From positions 1 through 64,000 of the forward strand of contig NZ_JAFIWC010000019.1 in NCBI RefSeq assembly GCF_017163755.1: a stretch of 64,000 bases of DNA. The letters run 5' to 3'. Origin of the DNA: Xanthomonas sp. Lineage in GTDB: Bacteria; Pseudomonadota; Gammaproteobacteria; Xanthomonadales; Xanthomonadaceae. This document shows positions 48,233 through 64,000 of the stretch, in pieces. The translations under genes and the position numbers were made by a program. How positions within the stretch are numbered: position 1 is the first letter of the stretch; the number at the start of each line of letters is the position of its first letter. The notes below the pieces were generated by a model, which saw only the letters and a program-made list of their open reading frames with translations, did not search any database and was not told the DNA's origin.

Positions 48233-48306
48233 GCGGGAGTAGTTCAACGGTAGAACCTCAGCCTTCCAAGCTGATGGTGCGGGTTCGATTCCCGTCTCCC
48301 GCTCCA
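48233..48306 (+). tRNA. tRNA-Gly (TCC)
   Basis: A 74-base tRNA. Acceptor GCGGGAG (48233-48239) pairs with CTCCCGC (48296-48302); discriminator T, then CCA. The anticodon loop CTTCCAA gives TCC. T arm GGGTTCGATTCCC. Confidence 0.97.
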
Positions 48307-48339
48307 TTGAACGCGCTTTAGGTGTCACAATAGAACAAC

Positions 48340-48415
48340 GCTCACGTAGCTCAGTCGGTAGAGCACCTCCTTGGTAAGGAGGAGGTCGAAGGTTCGATTC
48401 CTTTCGTGAGCACCA
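48340..48415 (+). tRNA. tRNA-Thr (GGT)
   Basis: A 76-base tRNA. Acceptor GCTCACG (48340-48346) pairs with CGTGAGC (48405-48411); discriminator A, then CCA. The anticodon loop TTGGTAA gives GGT. It ends 44 bases before the tuf start. Confidence 0.97.
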
Positions 48416-48459
48416 TATTCAGTCGTCAATCTTTCTACGATCATCGAGAAGAAGCAGCC

Positions 48460-49650
48460 ATGGCCAAGGGTAAGTTCGAGCGCACCAAGCCCCACGTGAA
48501 CGTGGGCACGATCGGTCACGTTGACCACGGTAAGACGACGCTGACCGCGGCGCTGACGAAGATCGGCGCAGAGCGCTTTGGCGGCGAATTCAAGGCGTAC
48601 GACGCGATCGACGCGGCGCCGGAAGAGAAGGCGCGCGGGATCACGATCTCGACCGCGCACGTGGAATACGAATCCCCGAACCGCCACTACGCGCACGTGG
48701 ATTGCCCGGGCCACGCCGACTACGTGAAGAACATGATCACCGGTGCGGCGCAGATGGACGGCGCGATCCTGGTGTGCTCGGCCGCGGACGGCCCGATGCC
48801 GCAGACCCGCGAGCACATCCTGCTGGCGCGTCAGGTCGGCGTGCCGTACATCGTGGTGTTCCTGAACAAGGCCGACATGGTCGACGACGCCGAGCTGCTC
48901 GAGCTGGTCGAGATGGAAGTGCGCGAGCTGCTGAGCAAGTACGATTTCCCGGGCGACGACACCCCGATCATCCACGGTTCGGCGCTGAAGGCGCTGGAAG
49001 GCGACCAGAGCGAGATCGGCGTGCCGGCGATCATCAAGCTGGTGGATGCGCTGGACAGCTACATCCCGCAGCCGGAGCGCGACATCGACAAGCCGTTCCT
49101 GATGCCGGTGGAAGACGTGTTCTCGATCTCGGGCCGCGGCACCGTGGTGACCGGCCGTATCGAGCGCGGCGTGATCAAGGTGGGCGACGAAATCGAGATC
49201 GTCGGCATCCGCACCACGCAGAAGACCACCGTGACCGGCGTGGAAATGTTCCGCAAGCTGCTGGACCAGGGCCAGGCGGGCGACAACGCGGGTCTGCTGC
49301 TGCGCGGCACCAAGCGTGACGACGTGGAGCGCGGCCAGGTGCTGTGCAAGCCGGGTTCGATCAAGCCGCACACCGACTTCGAAGCCGAAGTGTACGTGCT
49401 GTCGAAGGACGAGGGCGGCCGCCACACCCCGTTCTTCAAGGGCTACCGTCCGCAGTTCTACTTCCGCACCACCGACATCACCGGCGCGTGCGAGCTGCCG
49501 GAAGGCGTGGAGATGGTGATGCCGGGCGACAACGTGAAGATGGTGGTGTCGCTGATCAACCCGGTGGCGATGGACGAAGGCCTGCGTTTCGCGATCCGCG
49601 AAGGCGGCCGCACCGTCGGCGCCGGCGTGGTTGCCAAGATCATCAAGTAA
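48460..49650 (+). CDS. tuf: Elongation factor Tu
   Basis: GTPase that delivers aminoacyl-tRNA to the ribosome. The 396-residue product has all G motifs: [10 protein letters not shown], the ARGITI switch, [13 protein letters not shown] and GSALKAL. The family's C-terminal domain 3 ends [14 protein letters not shown] at 48460. This is the copy between tRNA-Thr and tRNA-Trp; many gammaproteobacteria carry a second copy beyond fusA, which lies outside the window. Codon use is strongly biased to C-ending codons, as expected for a highly expressed gene. Confidence 0.98.
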   Translation: MAKGKFERTKPHVNVGTIGHVDHGKTTLTAALTKIGAERFGGEFKAYDAIDAAPEEKARGITISTAHVEYESPNRHYAHVDCPGHADYVKNMITGAAQMDGAILVCSAADGPMPQTREHILLARQVGVPYIVVFLNKADMVDDAELLELVEMEVRELLSKYDFPGDDTPIIHGSALKALEGDQSEIGVPAIIKLVDALDSYIPQPERDIDKPFLMPVEDVFSISGRGTVVTGRIERGVIKVGDEIEIVGIRTTQKTTVTGVEMFRKLLDQGQAGDNAGLLLRGTKRDDVERGQVLCKPGSIKPHTDFEAEVYVLSKDEGGRHTPFFKGYRPQFYFRTTDITGACELPEGVEMVMPGDNVKMVVSLINPVAMDEGLRFAIREGGRTVGAGVVAKIIK

Positions 49651-49656
49651 TGCCCG

Positions 49657-49683
49657 CTCCGGCGGCCCCCAGGGTCGCCGGAG
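49657..49683 (+). other. GC-rich hairpin after tuf
   Basis: An 8-bp stem (49657-49664 with 49676-49683) directly follows the tuf stop, and further palindromes continue to about 49765. There is no T-run at its base; a short T-run appears only at 49776-49781, just before tRNA-Trp. It may be a processing or pausing structure rather than a terminator. Confidence 0.55.
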
Positions 49684-49785
49684 TTCGACGTTGTACCGGC
49701 AGCCTGGGCTGCCGGCCGAGCGAAGGGCGGGCCGGAACCTTCGGTCCGCCTTCGCCGTCTAAGGGAAGTGCAGTCGTTTTTCTAC

Positions 49786-49861
<76 letters not shown>

Positions 49862-49911
49862 TTCTGCCTCCCCTATCCAGTGACCTTGGTCGCACCAGCA
49901 GCAAGAGTCGG

Positions 49912-50325
49912 ATGAACAGCAAGATCGAGCATTCCAAAGGTGCCGCCGCTTCCTCGGGTGGCGACATCGTCAAGTACGTGATCGCCGCCTTGCTGGTGGT
50001 CGCGGGTCTGTTCGTCTGGTTCTGGTTCGACGACCCCATCCGTTCGGCGCCGCTGGGCGGCTGGTCGGCGCCGCTGCGCGGCCTGGCCGTGATCATCGGC
50101 CTGGTCGCCGGCGCGGCGGTGTTCATGATGACCGCCAAGGGCCGCGAGGCGCGCGAGTTCCTGTCCGAGTCCCGGTTCGAACTGCGCAAGGTGGTGTGGC
50201 CGACGCGGCAGGAGGCGATCCGTACCACCTGGGTGGTGATCGTGGTGGTGATCATTCTGAGTCTGCTGCTGGGCGGTTTCGATTTCGTGATCCAGAAGCT
50301 GATGCAGTGGTTCGTGAGTCGTTGA
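49912..50325 (+). CDS. secE: Preprotein translocase subunit SecE
   Basis: Essential membrane subunit of the SecYEG channel. The 137-residue product has the three-helix form: two N-terminal helices ([20 protein letters not shown] and [19 protein letters not shown]) and the conserved C-terminal amphipathic segment plus helix ([34 protein letters not shown]), with the signature WPTRQE. ATG at 49912. nusG follows 13 bases downstream. Confidence 0.95.
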   Translation: MNSKIEHSKGAAASSGGDIVKYVIAALLVVAGLFVWFWFDDPIRSAPLGGWSAPLRGLAVIIGLVAGAAVFMMTAKGREAREFLSESRFELRKVVWPTRQEAIRTTWVVIVVVIILSLLLGGFDFVIQKLMQWFVSR

Positions 50326-50338
50326 GGAGAATGCAGCA

Positions 50339-50896
50339 GTGAAGCGTTGGTATGTCGTTCACGCCTATTCAGGCTTCGAGAAGTCCGTGGCCCAAGCGCT
50401 GCGCGACCGTATTGTGCGTGACGAGATGCAGGAGCGCTTCGGCGACGTCCTGGTGCCGACCGAGGAAGTGATCGAGATGCGCTCCGGCCAGAAGCGCCGT
50501 TCCGAGCGCAAGTTCTTCCCGGGTTACGTGCTGGTGCAGATCGAGACCCACGAAGAGGCCGGCATCCCGCGCATCGACAACGAAAGCTGGCACCTGGTCA
50601 AGGAAACCCCGAAGGTGATGGGCTTCATCGGCGGCACCGCCGACCGTCCGCTGCCGATCCGCGACGAAGAGGCCGATGCGATCCTGCAGCGCGTCCAGGA
50701 CGGCGTGGAGAAGCCGCGTCCGAAGGTGCTGTTCGAGCCGGGCCAGATGGTCCGGGTCACCGACGGCCCGTTCAACGACTTCAACGGCGTGGTCGAGGAA
50801 GTCAACTACGAGAAGAGCCGCCTGCGCGTGGCGGTGCTGATCTTCGGTCGCTCGACCCCGGTGGAGCTGGAATTCGGCCAGGTCGAGAAGGCCTGA
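50339..50896 (+). CDS. nusG: Transcription termination/antitermination factor NusG
   Basis: Binds RNA polymerase, suppresses pausing, and bridges to Rho or ribosomal S10. The 185-residue product has the NGN domain ([33 protein letters not shown]) and the C-terminal KOW domain ([22 protein letters not shown]). It begins with GTG at 50339, preceded by GAGGAGA. The secE-nusG pair is transcribed ahead of rplK. Confidence 0.97.
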   Translation: MKRWYVVHAYSGFEKSVAQALRDRIVRDEMQERFGDVLVPTEEVIEMRSGQKRRSERKFFPGYVLVQIETHEEAGIPRIDNESWHLVKETPKVMGFIGGTADRPLPIRDEEADAILQRVQDGVEKPRPKVLFEPGQMVRVTDGPFNDFNGVVEEVNYEKSRLRVAVLIFGRSTPVELEFGQVEKA

Positions 50897-50937
50897 GCCC
50901 GCGCCGGCGCGGCTGCGCCGGACACCCAAAACCCTGC

Positions 50938-51094
50938 TATACTGCGCGGCTCGCTGTCCAGGCTTGTCGCCGGGCAGACCGGAAGCCGCCGCAAGGCGGC
51001 TTTCTGCGCACTTCAAACGTGATGGCGGGACACGTGATTTTCCCGTCGCGATGGGGAGCCTGCGGTTTGGGCGCTAGCACCCGGAGACACTAAA
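50938..51094 (+). promoter_or_regulatory. rplK leader with possible promoter and hairpin
   Basis: TATACT at 50938-50943 is a good -10 box, but its -35 is weak. Downstream, 50983-50990 pairs with 50995-51002 (AAGCCGCC/GGCGGCTT, loop GCAA) and is followed by TCT: a weak terminator-like hairpin in the leader. The remaining leader (51003-51094) holds the rplK ribosome binding site. In enterobacteria L1 autoregulates this operon through its leader; whether that applies here cannot be read. Confidence 0.55.
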
Positions 51095-51523
51095 ATGGCA
51101 AAGAAAGTAGTCGGTTACATCAAGCTGCAGGTGAAGGCCGGTCAGGCCAACCCCTCGCCGCCGGTCGGTCCTGCGCTGGGTCAGCGCGGCCTGAACATCA
51201 TGGAGTTCTGCAAGGCGTTCAATGCCGCCACGCAGAAGCTGGAGCCGGGCCTGCCCACTCCGGTCATCATCACGGCCTACTCGGACCGTACCTTCACCTT
51301 CATCACCAAGAGCACCCCGGCCACCGTCCTGTTGAAGAAGGCGGCGGGCGTCACCTCCGGTTCCAAGCGCCCCAACACCGAAAAGGTGGGCAAGGTCACC
51401 CGCAAGCAGCTCGAGGACATCGCCAAGGCGAAGGAAGCCGACCTGACTGCAGCCGAGCTGGAAGCGGCGGTACGTACGATTGCGGGTTCCGCCCGCAGCA
51501 TGGGCCTGACGGTGGAGGGTTAA
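51095..51523 (+). CDS. rplK: 50S ribosomal protein L11
   Basis: A 142-residue ribosomal protein of the GTPase-associated centre. It has the N-terminal [34 protein letters not shown], which carries the proline-rich switch bound by thiostrepton-type drugs, and the C-terminal rRNA-binding domain ending [14 protein letters not shown]. Ends three bases before rplA. Confidence 0.98.
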   Translation: MAKKVVGYIKLQVKAGQANPSPPVGPALGQRGLNIMEFCKAFNAATQKLEPGLPTPVIITAYSDRTFTFITKSTPATVLLKKAAGVTSGSKRPNTEKVGKVTRKQLEDIAKAKEADLTAAELEAAVRTIAGSARSMGLTVEG

Positions 51524-51526
51524 GCG

Positions 51527-52225
51527 ATGGCACAGACCAAGCGACAGAAAGCGATCCGTGCTGCCGTGCAGCCGGGCAAGGCGTATTCGATCGACGAAGC
51601 GCTGAAGATCATCAAGTCCACCAGCAAGGCCAAGTTCGTCGAAGCCGTCGACGTGGCCGTGCGCCTGGGCGTGGATGCGAAGAAGTCGGACCAGCAGGTG
51701 CGCGGTTCCACTGTGCTGCCGGCCGGTACCGGCAAGAGCGTGCGCGTGGCCGTGTTCGCCCCGGCCGGCGCCAAGGCTGACGAAGCCCTGGCCGCCGGTG
51801 CCGAAGCGGTGGGCATGGACGACCTGGCCGAGAAGATGCAGGCCGGCGACCTGAACTACGACGTGGTCATCGCCACCCCGGACGCGATGCGCGTCGTCGG
51901 CAAGCTGGGCACGCTGCTGGGCCCGCGCGGCCTGATGCCGAACCCGAAGGTCGGCACCGTCTCGGCCAATCCGGCCGAAGCGGTGAAGAACGCCAAGTCG
52001 GGCCAGGTGCGCTACCGCACCGACAAGGCCGGCATCATCCACTGCACCATCGGCAAGGCCAGCTTCGAAGACGACGCGCTGAAGAACAACCTGCAGGCGC
52101 TGCTGATGGACCTGGTCAAGGCCAAGCCGGCCACGTCCAAGGGCACCTACCTGCAGAAGATCTCGGTGAGCTCGACCATGGGTCCGGGCGTCACCGTCGA
52201 TCAGGCGTCGCTGTCCCTCAAGTAA
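51527..52225 (+). CDS. rplA: 50S ribosomal protein L1
   Basis: A 232-residue two-domain protein of the L1 stalk and, in enterobacteria, translational repressor of the rplK-rplA mRNA. Signature segments are [56 protein letters not shown] and [20 protein letters not shown]. Start ATG at 51527. Followed by the rplJ leader. Confidence 0.98.
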   Translation: MAQTKRQKAIRAAVQPGKAYSIDEALKIIKSTSKAKFVEAVDVAVRLGVDAKKSDQQVRGSTVLPAGTGKSVRVAVFAPAGAKADEALAAGAEAVGMDDLAEKMQAGDLNYDVVIATPDAMRVVGKLGTLLGPRGLMPNPKVGTVSANPAEAVKNAKSGQVRYRTDKAGIIHCTIGKASFEDDALKNNLQALLMDLVKAKPATSKGTYLQKISVSSTMGPGVTVDQASLSLK

Positions 52226-52234
52226 TCGCATCAC

Positions 52235-52445
52235 GGCGGCGCTCCGCGAGGCGCGCCGCCGGTTCCACCCTTTTGAAGGCGTCGCCAGGGGCAACCCGAC
52301 GCGAAGCCGTCAAAGACCGCAGGCGCGGTCGGCGCATACCGACGACGGGCACGGAAGCTCGATATGGCAAGGAGTCGCCGTCGGTACAGCGGGATCGCTT
52401 AATCCAGTCCCCTCGGGGACGGGCCGGCGTAGATGGTGCCGCCTT
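52235..52445 (+). promoter_or_regulatory. Ribosomal protein L10 leader (rplJ leader)
   Basis: A hairpin at 52235-52242/52253-52260 is followed by the conserved leader blocks known from gammaproteobacterial rplJ mRNAs: GTCAAAGACCGCAGG at 52309-52323, CTTAATCC near 52398, and GCGTAGATGGTGCC near 52428. In E. coli this structure is bound by L10-(L7/L12)4 to repress rplJL translation. The recognition is by conserved blocks, not by folding. Confidence 0.82.
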
Positions 52446-52708
52446 TCTGGAGTTTTTCTGGTTCAGGCCAGTCGGGTTTCCCGGCCGCGCTCACTCCAGG
52501 TCTGGAACGGCCACCAACTGGGATTCCATTTCGGCGTCCCCGGCATCCAGGATGGAGGCCGCCCAGGACCGCAAGCGGCAGGAGCCGTGAGCGGAGTATG
52601 TTTGAAGCAGGGATTCGGGATTCGGAATCGGGGATTGGCAAGAGCGCATCACGGCTCCTGCGACTCGCGAACGACCGGCCTCGAGCCCGGCTTTAACGGA
52701 GGAGTGCA
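52446..52708 (+). other. Long 3' part of the rplJ leader with inverted repeat and GGGATTC run
   Basis: No gene is present. A 13-bp inverted repeat (52578-52590 with 52649-52661) encloses a run of GGGATTCGG-type heptamers at 52610-52638. A T-rich element (CTTTCTGGAGTTTTTCTGG) lies at 52442-52460, just after the L10 leader core. The last bases contain GGAGG at 52699-52703, the rplJ ribosome binding site. Confidence 0.75.
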
Positions 52709-53248
52709 ATGGCTCTCAATCTGTCCCAGAAGCAAGAAGTCGTCGCCGAACTGGCAGACGTTGCCGCGAAGGCTCACTCCTTGGTTGCTGCCGAGTACGC
52801 CGGCATCACGGTCGCCCAGCTGACCGCGATGCGCAAGAAGGCGCGCGAAACCGGTGTGTACTTGCGTGTTGTCAAGAACACCCTGGCCTCGCGTGCCGTT
52901 GCCGGTACCGAATACGAGTGCGTCCAGGACGCGCTGGTCGGTCCGCTGCTGTATGCGTTCTCGACGGAAGAACCCGGCGCTGCCGGTCGTCTGATCAAGG
53001 AATTCGCCAAGGGTAACGACAAGCTGCAGGCCAAGGTCGTGTCTGTGGGTGGCCAGCTGTATCCGGCCGCTCATCTCGAGGTGCTGGCATCGCTGCCGAC
53101 CCGCGAGCAGGCGCTGGCCATGCTGGCACGTGTCCTCGCCGAGCCGGCGAGCATGTTCGCCCGCGCGGTCAAGGCAGTGGGCGACAAGCTCGGTGGTGGC
53201 GAAGAAGCCCCCGCCGCAGCGGAAGAAGCCCCGGCCGAAACGGCTTAA
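52709..53248 (+). CDS. rplJ: 50S ribosomal protein L10
   Basis: A 179-residue protein that anchors L7/L12 dimers to the ribosome and represses its own operon in enterobacteria. It begins [43 protein letters not shown]. The C-terminal helix and a Glu/Ala-rich tail ([10 protein letters not shown]) follow [16 protein letters not shown]. Strong GGAGG seven bases upstream of the ATG. Confidence 0.98.
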   Translation: MALNLSQKQEVVAELADVAAKAHSLVAAEYAGITVAQLTAMRKKARETGVYLRVVKNTLASRAVAGTEYECVQDALVGPLLYAFSTEEPGAAGRLIKEFAKGNDKLQAKVVSVGGQLYPAAHLEVLASLPTREQALAMLARVLAEPASMFARAVKAVGDKLGGGEEAPAAAEEAPAETA

Positions 53249-53311
53249 GTTCGCGACACCTGAAACGGTTCACTAGAACCTCATCCAGAAAAAATTCCAA
53301 AGGTAATCACA

Positions 53312-53683
53312 ATGTCCCTGTCTAACGAACAGATCGTCGACGCAATCGCCGAAAAGTCCCTCATGGAAGTGATGGAGCTGGTCAAGGCCATCGAAGAGAA
53401 GTTTGGCGTCTCCGCCGCCGCCCCGGTCGCCGCTGCCGGCCCGGCCGCTGCCGCCGCCCCGGTCGAAGAGCAGACCGAGTTCACCGTCACCCTGAAGGCT
53501 GTCGGTGAGAAGAAGGTCGAAGTCATCAAGGCTGTCCGCGCCATCACCGGCCTGGGCCTGAAGGAAGCGAAGGACCTCGTCGAGGGTGCTCCGCAGACCG
53601 TCAAGGAAGCCGTGTCGAAGGAAGATTCCGAGAAGTTCAAGAAGGATCTCGAGGCCGCCGGCGCGACCGTCGAAATCAAGTAA
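53312..53683 (+). CDS. rplL: 50S ribosomal protein L7/L12
   Basis: A 123-residue stalk protein that recruits translational GTPases. The N-terminal dimerisation helices ([30 protein letters not shown]) are joined by an Ala/Pro hinge to the C-terminal domain, [39 protein letters not shown]. The gap from rplJ is 63 bases. Attenuator-like hairpins follow before rpoB. Confidence 0.98.
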   Translation: MSLSNEQIVDAIAEKSLMEVMELVKAIEEKFGVSAAAPVAAAGPAAAAAPVEEQTEFTVTLKAVGEKKVEVIKAVRAITGLGLKEAKDLVEGAPQTVKEAVSKEDSEKFKKDLEAAGATVEIK

Positions 53684-53972
53684 TCGGCATCTTGCATCGC
53701 CAGCGTGTCAGGTGATGCATCGAAGGCTGGGGGCGCAAGCCCCCGGCCTTTGGCCGTTGTTGCAAAGCCGGGAAATTCGGCGTTGGAGATTCGGTCGGGG
53801 CCGCCTGGCTCGTCCCGAATCCCCTGATCCCCAATCTCGGCCTCACCGAGTTGGTAGTTGGAAGTAGCAAGAGAAGGCGTGCTGGTGCCGGCAATACCAG
53901 CGACTTCCAACTGACAATTTATGTTCACTCAGGGCCGCGGACGCGCGGCCCGCACAGCCAAGGTGATACCTC
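53684..53972 (+). promoter_or_regulatory. rplL-rpoB spacer with hairpins
   Basis: No gene. First, a GC hairpin around 53725-53748 (GGGGG/CCCCC core, loop CGCAAG), possibly an attenuator. Next, degenerate GGGATTC-type units in inverted order (about 53770-53845). Then a 10-bp inverted repeat, AGTTGGAAGT (53856-53865) with ACTTCCAACT (53903-53912), enclosing a smaller stem GCTGGT/ACCAGC. In E. coli the same spacer holds an attenuator and an RNase III site, so a processing role is plausible but unproven here. Confidence 0.65.
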
Positions 53973-58124
<4,152 letters not shown>

Positions 58125-58130
58125 GGAGCC

Positions 58131-58222
58131 GGGACGCGGGACCCGGGACCCGGGACTCGGAAAAGCGAGAAGCGCGAGCGCTCCTGCTTTCCGAGTCCCG
58201 AGTCCCGAGTCCCGAGTCCCGC
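58131..58222 (+). repeat. Inverted heptamer hairpin between rpoB and rpoC
   Basis: Left arm 58131-58160 (GGGAC[C/G]C and GGGACTC units) and right arm 58191-58222 (four-plus units of GAGTCCC) are near-perfect reverse complements, including the inner GGAAAAGC / GCTTTCC ends. The loop of about 20 bases has a further small palindrome, GCGCGAGCGC. The stem is about 35 bp in the rpoBC mRNA, starting seven bases after the rpoB stop and ending 56 bases before rpoC. Confidence 0.95.
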
Positions 58223-58278
58223 AAAAAGCCTTCCCGCCCCGTCCTCGATACGAAATTCCTCCGACCCGGAGATACCCA

Positions 58279-62496
<4,218 letters not shown>

Positions 62497-62500
62497 GCCG

Positions 62501-62525
62501 CTGCCGGCCCCGACGGGGCCGGCAG
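62501..62525 (+). terminator. Hairpin after rpoC
   Basis: An 11-bp perfect stem (62501-62511 with 62515-62525) four bases after the rpoC stop. Only a weak TT follows, so it may stop transcription inefficiently. A new promoter for rpsL lies 80 bases on. Confidence 0.72.
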
Positions 62526-62603
62526 TTCCAAGCGAAAGGGGGCGCAACGGACGCGCCCCGTATTCCGGTCCGGGACGGACCAGCACGTTAAAATCCCGTG
62601 TAG

Positions 62604-62633
62604 TTGACGGGGCTTTTACTTGCCCGCTATACT
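62604..62633 (+). promoter_or_regulatory. Promoter of the rpsL-rpsG-fusA (str) operon
   Basis: TTGACG (62604-62609) and TATACT (62628-62633) are spaced by 18 bases, close to the sigma-70 consensus. Transcription would start near 62640, about 75 bases before rpsL. Confidence 0.8.
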
Positions 62634-62715
62634 TTCCTGTCTCGGCAGGCCGTCCTTCGGCCTGCCTTCGTTTTCACGCATCAGGCCCGACGGCCTCAAT
62701 CAGAAGAATCCACTG

Positions 62716-63090
62716 ATGGCGACGATCAACCAGCTGGTCCGCAAGCCGCGGCAGGCGACCACCTACAAGAGCGCCTCTCCGGCGCTGGACAAGTGCCCGC
62801 AGCGCCGCGGCGTCTGCACGCGCGTGTACACCACCACCCCGAAGAAGCCGAACTCGGCCCTGCGTAAGGTCGCCAAGGTGCGCCTGACGAACCAGGAAGA
62901 GGTCATCAGCTACATCGGCGGCGAAGGCCACAACCTGCAGGAGCACTCCGTGGTCCTGATCCGCGGCGGCCGCGTCAAGGACCTGCCGGGCGTGCGCTAC
63001 CACACCGTCCGCGGTTCGCTCGATGCCGCCGGCGTCGCCAAGCGTCGCCAGGGCCGTTCCAAGTACGGCGCCAAGCGTCCGAAGAGCTAA
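62716..63090 (+). CDS. rpsL: 30S ribosomal protein S12
   Basis: A 124-residue decoding-centre protein. The streptomycin-related residues are in wild-type form: K43 in [14 protein letters not shown] and K88 in [17 protein letters not shown] at 62716 gives the standard [13 protein letters not shown]-terminus; the open frame upstream is not family-like. Confidence 0.98.
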   Translation: MATINQLVRKPRQATTYKSASPALDKCPQRRGVCTRVYTTTPKKPNSALRKVAKVRLTNQEEVISYIGGEGHNLQEHSVVLIRGGRVKDLPGVRYHTVRGSLDAAGVAKRRQGRSKYGAKRPKS

Positions 63091-63102
63091 GGGAAAAGCA
63101 CT

Positions 63103-63570
63103 ATGTCTCGTAAAGGTTCTACTCCACAGCGCACCGTCCTGCCGGATCCCAAGCACGGCAGCGAAACCATCGCCCGTTTCATCAACATGGTGATGCTGAG
63201 CGGCAAGAAGTCGGTCGCCGAGAAGATCGTGTACGGCGCGATGGACGTCATTGGCGAGAAAAACCCCAATGCGGTCGAGCTGGTGCAGAAGGCGCTGGAC
63301 AACGTCGCTCCGGCGGTCGAGGTCAAGTCGCGTCGCGTCGGCGGTGCCACGTACCAGGTGCCGGTCGAGGTGCGTTCCTCCCGTCGCACGGCGCTGGCGA
63401 TGCGCTGGCTGATCGATTCGGCGCGCAAGCGTGGCGAAAACTCGATGCCGCGCAAGCTCGCGGCCGAGCTGGTCGACGCCTCGGAAAACCGTGGTGGCGC
63501 CATCAAGAAGCGCGAAGAAACGCACCGCATGGCGGAAGCGAACAAGGCGTTCGCGCACTACCGCTGGTGA
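63103..63570 (+). CDS. rpsG: 30S ribosomal protein S7
   Basis: A 155-residue assembly-initiating protein that binds the 3' major domain of 16S rRNA. Conserved segments include [29 protein letters not shown]-type [24 protein letters not shown] and [26 protein letters not shown]. The gap from rpsL is 12 bases. Confidence 0.98.
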   Translation: MSRKGSTPQRTVLPDPKHGSETIARFINMVMLSGKKSVAEKIVYGAMDVIGEKNPNAVELVQKALDNVAPAVEVKSRRVGGATYQVPVEVRSSRRTALAMRWLIDSARKRGENSMPRKLAAELVDASENRGGAIKKREETHRMAEANKAFAHYRW

Positions 63571-63708
63571 CCTTCCGGGCCTTGGAAACGGGGCCCGTCA
63601 GCACCATCTGAGTGCTGCTAGCCGCGCCGTTGAGCGCTGCACAAATCCGAAGGCCGCCGCAAGGCGGCGTTCGGCCATCCGAAATCCAAGAAATTTGAGA
63701 GGCTCCCT

Positions 63709-64000
<292 letters not shown>

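Noticed and set aside
62840-62990. Streptomycin-resistance substitutions in rpsL
   Set aside because: K43 and K88 are both present.

Overview
The window looks like chromosomal DNA of a very GC-rich gammaproteobacterium of the Xanthomonadaceae, most likely Xanthomonas or a close relative. Four things point there: the ahpC-ahpF-oxyR cluster; a 568-residue O-GlcNAc-transferase-like protein whose key residues fall at the numbering known from X. campestris; a proline iminopeptidase whose catalytic residues fall at the X. campestris numbers; and short palindromic repeats resembling the REP family of these genomes. The species cannot be settled by eye.

Layout. 1-8100: a heptamer repeat array at the left edge, msrA, a decayed ClpV fragment, a DJ-1/PfpI protein, transaldolase, rnk, and the peroxide-defence cluster ahpC-ahpF-oxyR plus a membrane protein, all on the minus strand after msrA. 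8100-14600: prmC and pip (plus strand), then a minus-strand group of transglutaminase-like protein, N-formylglutamate amidohydrolase, NUDIX hydrolase, 5'-3' exonuclease and nitroreductase. 14700-24450: two tandem DUF1631 paralogues and the proton-translocating transhydrogenase genes pntAA, pntAB and pntB; an oppositely oriented three-gene sigma-factor cassette sits between pntAA and pntAB. 24480-40740: sufT, ilvE, a secreted S8 protease, a run of small housekeeping genes (ybaK, wrbA, yihY, a TlpA-like thioredoxin, acyP, ppk2, moaB), the O-GlcNAc-transferase-like gene, and prfA-hemA.

40800-64000 is a nearly continuous plus-strand block of core information-processing genes: TPR protein-lolB-ispE, tRNA-Gln, prs, rplY, pth, ychF, then tRNA-Tyr-Gly-Thr, tuf, tRNA-Trp, secE, nusG, rplKAJL, rpoB, rpoC, rpsL, rpsG and the start of fusA. 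This order is the usual gammaproteobacterial one.

The most unusual signal is non-coding. A heptamer family (GGGACTC and the variant GGGATTC, in both orientations) has spread through the intergenic spaces of this essential block. In prs-rplY, pth-ychF and rpoB-rpoC it forms inverted pairs that would fold into long hairpins in the mRNA; one arm has been translated into the C-terminus of peptidyl-tRNA hydrolase. Two further repeat types occur: a REP-like 26-bp palindrome family, and a tandem 50-bp element downstream of tRNA-Gln with compensatory stem changes. No complete insertion sequence, prophage or CRISPR array was seen.
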